DNA from: SR-FBR-E99 sp963732365
GTDB lineage: Bacteria; Bacteroidota; Bacteroidia; Bacteroidales; VadinHA17
Assembly: GCA_963732365.1 (NCBI GenBank)
Contig: CAVSZC010000004.1
Coordinates: forward strand, 124,001-188,000
Length of the DNA stretch: 64,000 bases
Reading direction: 5' to 3'
Shown here: in pieces, positions 28,001-40,000 of the stretch
Layout: each line of letters starts with the position of its first letter
How positions within the stretch are numbered: the stretch's first letter is position 1
Made by a program: the position numbers and the translations under genes
Notes under the pieces: model-generated
What the model was told of the DNA's origin: nothing
Database searches by the model: none
Seen by the model: only the letters and a program-made list of their open reading frames with translations

Positions 28001-31000
28001 ATTCACAACGGCAGTGCCATGTAAGGACTGGGTAACAAGACTCCATACGTTACCACCATCACCACTAGGTGTATCATTGCCCGAAAGTGTACTGCTTATC
28101 TGGATATCTTCATCTGTAGTGAAGGAGTCATCCACAGCTACTGGTACATCATCTGTCAGGCTGACAGTGATGCTTACAACTGCCTGGTCACAGTCACCAT
28201 CTATATCGCAGATCTGGTAGCTAAATGTATCAGGACCGTTATAGTCAAGTACAGGCGTATAAGTATAGGTACCGTCTGCATTGACAACGGCTATCCCATG
28301 CAAGGCCTGGGTAACAAGGCTCCATACGTTACCTCCATCACCACTCGGTGTGTCATTACCGGCAACGGTGCCACCAATTGGTGTATCCTCTGCCGTACCA
28401 AAGCTATCGTCTGCAGCTACTGGCAAGTCATCTACTGTAGTGATTGTTATCGTAACTGTTGCTGTCGTGCAGTCTGCATCAGCATCACACAACTGGTAAG
28501 TAAAGACATCCGTGCCGTTATAGTTGGCTGCGGGGGTGTATGTGTAACTGCCGTCGGGGTTCATGGTAACTGTACCGTGTGCCGCCCCGCCGTTAGCTCC
28601 TACCAGCGACCATACATTGCCTCCGTCGCCACTCGGGGTGTCATTGGTCGATACGCTACCGCTTACCTGGGTATCTTCTGCTGTGGTGTTGGTGTCGTTG
28701 GTAGATGACGGGGTGTCATCTACTGCCGTGATTGTTATCGTAACTGTCGCTGTCGTGCAGTCCGCATCAGCATCACACAACTGGTAAGTAAAGACATCCG
28801 TGCCGTTATAGTTGGCTGCAGGTGTGTATGTGTAACTGCCGTCGGGGTTCATTGTAACTGTACCGTGTGCCGCCCCGCCGTTAGCTCCTACCAGCGACCA
28901 TACATTGCCTCCGTCGCCGCTAGGGGTATCATTGGTCGATACGTTACCGCTTACCTGGGTGTCTTCTGTTGTGGTGTTGGTATCATTGGTAGCTGACGGG
29001 GTGTCATCTACTGCTGTGATCGTAATCGTAACTGTCGCTGTCGTGCAGTCGGCATCAGCATCACACAACTGGTAAGTAAAGACATCCGTGCCGTTATAGT
29101 TGGCTGCAGGTGTGTAAGTAAATGTACCATTGGCATTCACAACGGCAGTGCCATGTAATGCCTGGGTAACAAGGCTCCATACGTTACCTCCATCACCACT
29201 AGGAGTGTCATTACCGGCAACGGTGCCACCAAGTGGTGTATCCTCTGCCGTACCAAAGCTATCGTCTGCAGCTACTGGTGCGTCATCTACTGCCGTGATT
29301 GTTATCGTAACTGTCGCTGTCGTGCAGTCTGCATCAGCATCACACAACTGGTAAGTAAAGACATCCGTGCCGTTATAGTTGGCTGCGGGGGTGTACGTGT
29401 AACTGCCGTCAGGGTTCATTGTAACTGTACCGTGTGCCGCCCCGCCGTTAGCTCCTACCAGCGACCATACATTGCCTCCGTCGCCACTCGGGGTGTCATT
29501 GGTCGATACGTTGCCGCTTACCTGGGTGTCTTCTGTGGTGGTATTTGTGTCATTGGCAGATGACGGGGTGTCATCTACTGCTGTGATCGTAATCGTTACC
29601 GTAGCTTCATCACAGTCACTGTCTGTATCGCATAACCTGTAGGTAAATGTATCTGTACCATTATAATTAGCTGCTGGAGTGTAAGTAAATGTACCATTGG
29701 TATTCACAACGGCAGTGCCATGTAAGGACTGGGTAACAAGACTCCATACGTTACCACCATCACCACTAGGTGTATCATTGCCCGAAAGTGTACTGCTTAT
29801 CTGGATATCTTCATCTGTAGTGAAGGAGTCATCCACAGCTACTGGTACATCATCTGTCAGGCTGACAGTGATGCTTACAACTGCCTGGTCACAGTCACCA
29901 TCTATATCGCAGATCTGGTAGCTAAATGTATCAGGACCGTTATAGTCAAGTACAGGCGTATAAGTATAGGTACCGTCTGCATTGACAACGGCTATCCCAT
30001 GCAAGGCCTGGGTAACAAGGCTCCATACGTTCCCTCCGTCGCCACTCGGTGTGTCATTACCGGCAACGGTGCCACCAAGTGGTGTATCCTCTGCCGTACC
30101 AAAGCTATCGTCTGCAGCTACTGGCAAGTCATCTACTGTAGTGATCGTAATCGTAACTGTCGCTGTCGTGCAGTCTGCATCAGCATCACACAACTGGTAA
30201 GTAAAGACATCCGTGCCGTTATAGTTGGCTGCAGGGATGTACGTGTAACTGCCGGCGGGGTTCATTGTAACTGTACCGTGTGCCGCCCCGCCGTTAGCTC
30301 CTACCAGCGACCATACATTGCCTCCGTCGCCGCTCGGGGTGTCATTGGTCGATACGTTGCCGCTTACCTGGGTGTCTTCTGTGGTGGTATTTGTGTCATT
30401 GGCAGATGACGGGGTGTCATCTACTGCTGTGATCGTAATCGTTACCGTAGCTTCATCACAGTCACTGTCTGTATCGCATAACCTGTAGGTAAATGTATCT
30501 GTACCATTATAATTAGCTGCTGGAGTGTAAGTAAATGTACCATTGGTATTCACAACGGCAGTGCCATGTAAGGACTGGGTAACAAGACTCCATACGTTAC
30601 CACCATCACCACTAGGTGTATCATTGCCCGAAAGTGTACTGCTTATCTGGATATCTTCATCTGTAGTGAAGGAGTCATCCACAGCTACTGGTACATCATC
30701 TGTCAGGCTGACAGTGATGCTTACAACTGCCTGGTCACAGTCACCATCTATATCGCAGATCTGGTAGCTAAATGTATCAGGACCGTTATAGTCAAGTACA
30801 GGCGTATAAGTATAGGTACCGTCTGCATTGACAACGGCTATCCCATGCAAGGCCTGGGTAACAAGGCTCCATACGTTACCTCCATCACCACTAGGAATGT
30901 CATTACCGGCAACGGTGCCACCAAGTGGTGTATCCTCTGCCGTACCAAAGCTATCGTCTGCAGCTACTGGCAAGTCATCTACTGTAGTGATCGTTATCGT

Positions 31001-34000
31001 AACTGTCGCTGTCGTGCAGTCTGCATCAGCATCACACAACTGGTAAGTAAAGACATCCGTGCCGTTATAGTTGGCTGCAGGTGTGTATGTGTAACTGCCG
31101 TCGGGGTTCATGGTAACTGTACCGTGTGCCGCCCCGCCGTTAGCTCCTACCAGCGACCATACATTGCCTCCGTCGCCGCTAGGGGTGTCATTGGTCGATA
31201 CGTTGCCGCTTACCTGGGTGTCTTCTGTGGTGGTATTTGTGTCATTGGCAGATGACGGGGTGTCATCTACTGCTGTGATCGTAATCGTTACCGTAGCTTC
31301 ATCACAGTCACTGTCTGTATCGCATAACCTGTAGGTAAATGTATCTGTACCATTATAATTAGCTGCTGGAGTGTAAGTAAATGTACCATTGGTATTCACA
31401 ACGGCAGTGCCATGTAAGGACTGGGTAACAAGACTCCATACGTTACCACCATCACCACTAGGTGTATCATTGCCCGAAAGTGTACTGCTTATCTGGATAT
31501 CTTCATCTGTAGTGAAGGAGTCATCCACAGCTACTGGTACATCATCTGTCAGGCTGACAGTGATGCTTACAACTGCCTGGTCACAGTCACCATCTATATC
31601 GCAGATCTGGTAGCTAAATGTATCAGGACCGTTATAGTCAAGTACAGGCGTATAAGTATAGGTACCGTCTGCATTGACAACGGCTATCCCATGCAAGGCC
31701 TGGGTAACAAGGCTCCATACGTTACCTCCATCACCACTCGGTGTGTCATTACCGGCAACGGTGCCACCAAGTGGTGTATCCTCTGCCGTACCAAAGCTAT
31801 CGTCTGCAGCTACTGGCAAGTCATCTACTGTAGTGATTGTTATCGTAACTGTTGCTGTCGTGCAGTCTGCATCAGCATCACACAACTGGTAAGTAAAGAC
31901 ATCCGTGCCGTTATAGTTGGCTGCGGGGGTGTATGTGTAACTGCCGTCGGGGTTCATGGTAACTGTACCGTGTGCCGCCCCGCCGTTAGCTCCTACCAGC
32001 GACCATACATTGCCTCCGTCGCCGCTCGGGGTGTCATTGGTCGATACGTTGCCGCTTACCTGGGTGTCTTCTGCTGTGGTGTTGGTATCATTGGCAGATG
32101 ACGGGGTGTCATCTACTGCCGTGATCGTAATCGTAACTGTCGCTGTCGTGCAGTCTGCATCAGCATCACACAACTGGTAAGTAAAGACATCCGTGCCGTT
32201 ATAGTTGGCTGCAGGTGTGTATGTGTAACTGCCGTCGGGGTTCATTGTAACTGTACCGTGTGCCGCCCCGCCGTTAGCTCCTACCAGCGACCATACATTG
32301 CCTCCGTCGCCGCTAGGGGTGTCATTGGTCGATACGTTGCCGCTTACCTGGGTGTCTTCTGTGGTGGTGTTGGTATCATTGGTAGCTGACGGGGTGTCAT
32401 CTACTGCCGTGATTGTTATCGTAACTGTCGCTGTCGTGCAGTCTGCATCAGCATCACACAACTGGTAAGTAAAGACATCCGTGCCGTTATAGTTGGCTGC
32501 AGGTGTGTATGTGTAACTGCCGTCGGGGTTCATTGTAACTGTACCGTGTGCCGCCCCGCCGTTAGCTCCTACCAGCGACCATACATTGCCTCCGTCGCCG
32601 CTCGGGGTATCATTGGTCGATACGTTACCGCTTACCTGGGTATCTTCTGTTGTGGTATTTGTGTCATTGGTAGCTGACGGGGTGTCATCTACTGCCGTGA
32701 TTGTTATCGTAACTGTTGCTGTCGTGCAGTCTGCATCAGCATCACACAACTGGTAAGTAAAGACATCCGTGCCGTTATAGTTGGCTGCAGGTGTGTACGT
32801 GTAACTGCCGTCAGGGTTCATGGTAACTGTACCGTGTGCCGCCCCGCCGTTAGCTCCTACCAGCGACCATACATTGCCTCCGTCGCCACTCGGGGTGTCA
32901 TTGGTCGATACGTTACCGCTTACCTGGGTGTCTTCTGTTGTGGTATTTGTGTCATTGGTAGCTGACGGGGTGTCATCTACTGCTGTGATCGTAATCGTAA
33001 CTGTCGCTGTCGTGCAGTCTGCATCAGCATCACACAACTGGTAAGTAAAGACATCCGTGCCGTTATAGTTGGCTGCAGGTGTGTATGTGTAACTGCCGTC
33101 GGGGTTCATGGTAACTGTACCGTGTGCCGCCCCGCCGTTAGCTCCTACCAGCGACCATACATTGCCTCCGTCGCCGCTCGGGGTGTCATTGGTCGATACG
33201 TTGCCGCTTACCTGGGTGTCTTCTGTGGTGGTATTTGTGTCATTGGCAGATGACGGGGTGTCATCTACTGAAGTGATTGTTACTGTCACTGTTCCTGTTG
33301 AGCAGTCTGCATCCGTATCACACAACTGGTAAGTAAAGACATCCGTGCCGTTATAGTTGGCTGCGGGGGTGTACGTGTAACTGCCGTCAGGGTTCATGGT
33401 AACTGTACCGTGTGATGCCCCGCCGTTAGCTCCTACCAGCGACCATACATTGCCTCCGTCGCCGCTAGGGGTGTCATTGGTCGATACGTTGCCGCTTACC
33501 TGGGTGTCTTCTGTGGTGGTATTTGTGTCATTGGCAGATGACGGGGTGTCATCTACTGCTGTGATCGTAATCGTTACCGTAGCTTCATCACAGTCACTGT
33601 CTGTATCGCATAACCTGTAGGTAAATGTATCTGTACCATTATAATTAGCTGCTGGAGTGTAAGTAAATGTACCATTGGTATTCACAACGGCAGTGCCATG
33701 TAAGGACTGGGTAACAAGACTCCATACGTTACCACCATCACCACTAGGTGTATCATTGCCCGAAAGTGTACTGCTTATCTGGATATCTTCATCTGTAGTG
33801 AAGGAGTCATCCACAGCTACTGGTACATCATCTGTCAGGCTGACAGTGATGCTTACAACTGCCTGGTCACAGTCACCATCTATATCGCAGATCTGGTAGC
33901 TAAATGTATCAGGACCGTTATAGTCAAGTACAGGCGTATAAGTATAGGTACCGTCTGCATTGACAACGGCTATCCCATGCAAGGCCTGGGTAACAAGGCT

Positions 34001-37000
34001 CCATACGTTCCCTCCGTCGCCACTCGGTGTGTCATTACCGGCAACGGTGCCACCAAGTGGTGTATCCTCTGCCGTACCAAAGCTATCGTCTGCAGCTACT
34101 GGTGCGTCATCTACCGCTGTGATCGTTATCGTAACTGTCGCTGTCGTGCAGTCTGCATCAGCATCACACAACTGGTAAGTAAAGACATCCGTGCCGTTAT
34201 AGTTGGCTGCAGGTGTGTATGTGTAACTGCCGTCGGGGTTCATGGTAACTGTACCGTGTGCCGCCCCGCCGTTAGCTCCTACCAGCGACCATACATTGCC
34301 TCCGTCGCCGCTCGGGGTGTCATTGGTCGATACGTTGCCGCTTACCTGGGTGTCTTCTGCTGTGGTGTTGGTATCATTGGCAGATGACGGGGTGTCATCT
34401 ACTGAGGTGATTGTTATCGTAACTGTCGCTGTCGTGCAGTCTGCATCAGTGTCACACAACTGGTAAGTAAAGACATCCGTGCCGTTATAGTTGGCTGCAG
34501 GTGTGTATGTGTAACTGCCGTCAGGGTTCATGGTAACTGTACCGTGTGCCGCCCCGCCGTTAGCTCCTACCAGCGACCATACATTGCCTCCGTCGCCGCT
34601 CGGGGTGTCATTGGTCGATACGCTACCGCTTACCTGGGTGTCTTCTGTGGTGGTGTTGGTATCATTGGTAGCTGACGGGGTGTCATCTACTGCCGTGATT
34701 GTTATCGTAACTGTCGCTGTCGTGCAGTCTGCATCAGCATCACACAACTGGTAAGTAAAGACATCCGTGCCGTTATAGTTGGCTGCGGGTGTGTATGTGT
34801 AACTGCCGTCGGGGTTCATGGTAACTGTACCGTGTGCCGCCCCGCCGTTAGCTCCTACCAGCGACCATACATTGCCTCCGTCGCCGCTAGGGGTGTCATT
34901 GGTCGATACGTTACCGCTTACCTGGGTGTCTTCTGTGGTGGTATTTGTGTCATTGGCAGATGACGGGGTGTCATCTACTGCTGTGATCGTAATCGTTACC
35001 GTAGCTTCATCACAGTCACTGTCTGTATCGCATAACCTGTAGGTAAATGTATCTGTACCATTATAATTAGCTGCTGGAGTGTAAGTAAATGTACCATTGG
35101 TATTCACAACGGCAGTGCCATGCAAGGCCTGGGTAACAAGGCTCCATACGTTACCTCCATCACCACTCGGTGTGTCATTACCGGCAACGGTGCCACCAAG
35201 TGGTGTATCCTCTGCCGTACCAAAGCTATCGTCTGCAGCTACTGGCAAGTCATCTACTGTAGTGATTGTTATCGTAACTGTCGCTGTCGTGCAGTCTGCA
35301 TCAGCATCACACAACTGGTAAGTAAAGACATCCGTGCCGTTATAGTTGGCTGCAGGTGTGTATGTGTAACTGCCGTCGGGGTTCATTGTAACTGTACCGT
35401 GTGCCGCCCCGCCGTTAGCTCCTACCAGCGACCATACATTGCCTCCGTCGCCGCTCGGGGTATCATTGGTCGATACGTTACCGCTTACCTGGGTATCTTC
35501 TGTTGTGGTATTTGTGTCATTGGTAGCTGACGGGGTGTCATCTACTGCCGTGATTGTTATCGTAACTGTCGCTGTCGTGCAGTCTGCATCAGCATCACAC
35601 AACTGGTAAGTAAAGACATCCGTGCCGTTATAGTTGGCTGCAGGTGTGTATGTGTAACTGCCGTCGGGGTTCATTGTAACTGTACCGTGTGCCGCCCCGC
35701 CGTTAGCTCCTACCAGCGACCATACATTGCCTCCGTCGCCGCTAGGGGTGTCATTGGTCGATACGTTACCGCTTACCTGGGTGTCTTCTGTGGTGGTGTT
35801 GGTATCATTGGTAGCTGACGGGGTGTCATCTACTGCCGTGATTGTTATCGTAACTGTCGCTGTCGTGCAGTCTGCATCAGCATCACACAACTGGTAAGTA
35901 AAGACATCCGTGCCGTTATAGTTGGCTGCGGGGGTGTACGTGTAACTGCCGTCGGGGTTCATTGTAACTGTACCGTGTGCCGCCCCGCCGTTAGCTCCTA
36001 CCAGCGACCATACATTGCCTCCGTCGCCACTCGGGGTGTCATTGGTCGATACGCTACCGCTTACCTGGGTATCTTCTGCTGTGGTGTTGGTGTCGTTGGT
36101 AGATGACGGGGTGTCATCTACTGCCGTGATTGTTATCGTAACTGTCGCTGTCGTGCAGTCCGCATCAGCATCACACAACTGGTAAGTAAAGACATCCGTG
36201 CCGTTATAGTTGGCTGCAGGTGTGTATGTGTAACTGCCGTCGGGGTTCATTGTAACTGTACCGTGTGCCGCCCCGCCGTTAGCTCCTACCAGCGACCATA
36301 CATTGCCTCCGTCGCCGCTAGGGGTATCATTGGTCGATACGTTACCGCTTACCTGGGTATCTTCTGTTGTGGTATTTGTGTCATTGGTAGCTGACGGGGT
36401 GTCATCTACTGCCGTGATTGTTATCGTAACTGTTGCTGTCGTGCAGTCTGCATCAGCATCACACAACTGGTAAGTAAAGACATCCGTGCCGTTATAGTTG
36501 GCTGCAGGTGTGTACGTGTAACTGCCGTCAGGGTTCATGGTAACTGTACCGTGTGCCGCCCCGCCGTTAGCTCCTACCAGCGACCATACATTGCCTCCGT
36601 CGCCACTCGGGGTGTCATTGGTCGATACGTTACCGCTTACCTGGGTGTCTTCTGTTGTGGTATTTGTGTCATTGGTAGCTGACGGGGTGTCATCTACTGC
36701 TGTGATCGTAATCGTAACTGTCGCTGTCGTGCAGTCTGCATCAGCATCACACAACTGGTAAGTAAAGACATCCGTGCCGTTATAGTTGGCTGCAGGTGTG
36801 TATGTGTAACTGCCGTCGGGGTTCATGGTAACTGTACCGTGTGCCGCCCCGCCGTTAGCTCCTACAAGCGACCATAAATTGCCTCCGTCGCCGCTAGGGG
36901 TGTCATTGGTCGATACGTTGCCGCTTACCTGGGTGTCTTCTGTGGTGGTATTTGTGTCATTGGCAGATGACGGGGTGTCATCTACTGCTGTGATCGTAAT

Positions 37001-40000
37001 CGTTACCGTAGCTTCATCACAGTCACTGTCTGTATCGCATAACCTGTAGGTAAATGTATCTGTACCATTATAATTAGCTGCTGGAGTGTAAGTAAATGTA
37101 CCATTGGTATTCACAACGGCAGTGCCATGTAAGGACTGGGTAACAAGACTCCATACGTTACCACCATCACCACTAGGTGTATCATTGCCCGAAAGTGTAC
37201 TGCTTATCTGGATATCTTCATCTGTAGTGAAGGAGTCATCCACAGCTACTGGTACATCATCTGTCAGGCTGACAGTGATGCTTACAACTGCCTGGTCACA
37301 GTCACCATCTATATCGCAGATCTGGTAGCTAAATGTATCAGGACCGTTATAGTCAAGTACAGGCGTATAAGTATAGGTACCGTCTGCATTGACAACGGCT
37401 ATCCCATGCAAGGCCTGGGTAACAAGGCTCCATACGTTCCCTCCGTCGCCACTCGGTGTATCATTGCCCGAAAGTGTACTGCTTATCTGGATATCTTCAT
37501 CTGTAGTGAAGGAGTCATCCACAGCTACTGGTACATCATCTGTCAGGCTGACAGTGATGCTTACAACTGCCTGGTCACAGTCACCATCTATATCGCAGAT
37601 CTGGTAGCTAAATGTATCAGGACCGTTATAGTCAAGTACAGGCGTATAAGTATAGGTACCGTCTGCATTGACAACGGCTATCCCATGCAAGGCCTGGGTA
37701 ACAAGGCTCCATACGTTACCACCATCACCACTAGGAGTGTCATTTCCCGCTACGCTGCCGCCAAGAGGCGTGTCCTCTGCCGTACCAAAGCTATCGTCTG
37801 CAGCTACTGGTGCGTCATCTACCGCTGTGATCGTTATCGTAACTGTCGCTGTCGTGCAGTCTGCATCAGCATCACACAACTGGTAAGTAAAGACATCCGT
37901 GCCGTTATAGTTGGCTGCAGGTGTGTATGTGTAACTGCCGTCGGGGTTCATGGTAACTGTACCGTGTGCCGCCCCGCCGTTAGCTCCTACCAGCGACCAT
38001 ACATTGCCTCCGTCGCCGCTCGGGGTGTCATTGGTCGATACGTTGCCGCTTACCTGGGTGTCTTCTGCTGTGGTGTTGGTATCATTGGCAGATGACGGGG
38101 TGTCATCTACTGCCGTGATCGTAATCGTAACTGTCGCTGTCGTGCAGTCTGCATCAGCATCACACAACTGGTAAGTAAAGACATCCGTGCCGTTATAGTT
38201 GGCTGCAGGTGTGTATGTGTAACTGCCGTCGGGGTTCATTGTAACTGTACCGTGTGCCGCCCCGCCGTTAGCTCCTACCAGCGACCATACATTGCCTCCG
38301 TCGCCGCTAGGGGTGTCATTGGTCGATACGTTGCCGCTTACCTGGGTGTCTTCTGTGGTGGTGTTGGTATCATTGGTAGCTGACGGGGTGTCATCTACTG
38401 CCGTGATTGTTATCGTAACTGTCGCTGTCGTGCAGTCTGCATCAGCATCACACAACTGGTAAGTAAAGACATCCGTGCCGTTATAGTTGGCTGCGGGGGT
38501 GTACGTGTAACTGCCGTCGGGGTTCATGGTAACTGTACCGTGTGCCGCCCCGCCGTTAGCTCCTACCAGCGACCATACATTGCCTCCGTCGCCACTGGGA
38601 GTATCATTGATCGATACGTTACCGCTTACCTGGGTGTCTTCTGTGGTGGTATTTGTGTCATTGGCAGATGACGGGGTGTCATCTACTGCTGTGATCGTAA
38701 TCGTAACTGTCGCTGTCGTGCAGTCTGCATCAGCATCACACAACTGGTAAGTAAAGGTGTCCGTACCATTGTAATTGGTTGCAGGAGTATAGGTGAACGA
38801 GCCATCCCCATTGACTACTGCCGCACCATGCAATGCCTGTGTAACAAGACTCCATACATTACCACCATCACCACTTGGTGTGTCATTTCCCGCTACGCTG
38901 CCGCCAAGAGGCGTGTCCTCTGACGTGCCAAAACTGTCATCTGAGGCTATTGGTAAATCATCTACCGCAGTGATTGTTACCGTCACTGTTCCTGTCGAGC
39001 AGTCCGCATCCGTATCACACAACTGGTAGGTAAAGACATCTGTCCCGTTGTAGTTGGCTTCTGGAGTGTAGGTGTAACTGCCGTCGGGGTTCATTGTAAC
39101 TGTACCGTGTGATGCCCCGCCGTTTGCTCCTACAAGCGACCATAAATTGCCTCCGTCTCCACTAGGAGTATCATTGGTTGATACATTACCCCCTACCTGG
39201 GTATCTTCTGTCGTTGTGTTGGTGTCATCAGTTGCTGAAGGAGTGTCATTTACTGAAGTGATTGTTACTGTCACTGTTCCTGTTGAGCAGTCTGCATCCG
39301 TATCACACAACTGATAAGTAAAGGTGTCCGTACCATTGTAATTGGTTGCAGGAGTATAGGTGAACGAGCCATCCCCATTGACTACTGCCGCACCATGCAA
39401 TGCCTGTGTAACAAGGCTCCATACGTTACCACCATCACCACTAGGAGTGTCATTACCGGCAACGGTGCCACCAAGTGGTGTATCCTCTGCCGTACCAAAG
39501 CTATCGTCTGCAGCTACTGGTGCGTCATCTACTGCCGTGATTGTTATCGTAACTGTTGCTGTCGTGCAGTCTGCATCAGCATCACACAACTGGTAAGTAA
39601 AGACATCCGTGCCGTTATAGTTGGCTGCGGGGGTGTACGTGTAACTGCCGTCAGGGTTCATGGTAACAGTACCGTGTGCCGCCCCACCATTAGCTCCGAC
39701 AAGTGACCATATATTGCCTCCGTCGCCACTCGGTGTGTCATTACCAGCAACGGTGCCACCAAGGGGTGTATCCTCTGCCGTACCAAAGCTATCGTCTGCA
39801 GCTACTGGCAAGTCATCTACTGTAGTGATCGTAATCGTAACTGTCGCTGTCGTGCAGTCCGCATCAGCATCACACAACTGGTAAGTAAAGACATCCGTGC
39901 CGTTATAGTTGGCTGCAGGTGTGTATGTATAACTGCCGTCAGGGTTCATGGTAACAGTACCGTGTGCCGCCCCGCCGTTAGCTCCTACAAGAGACCATAT

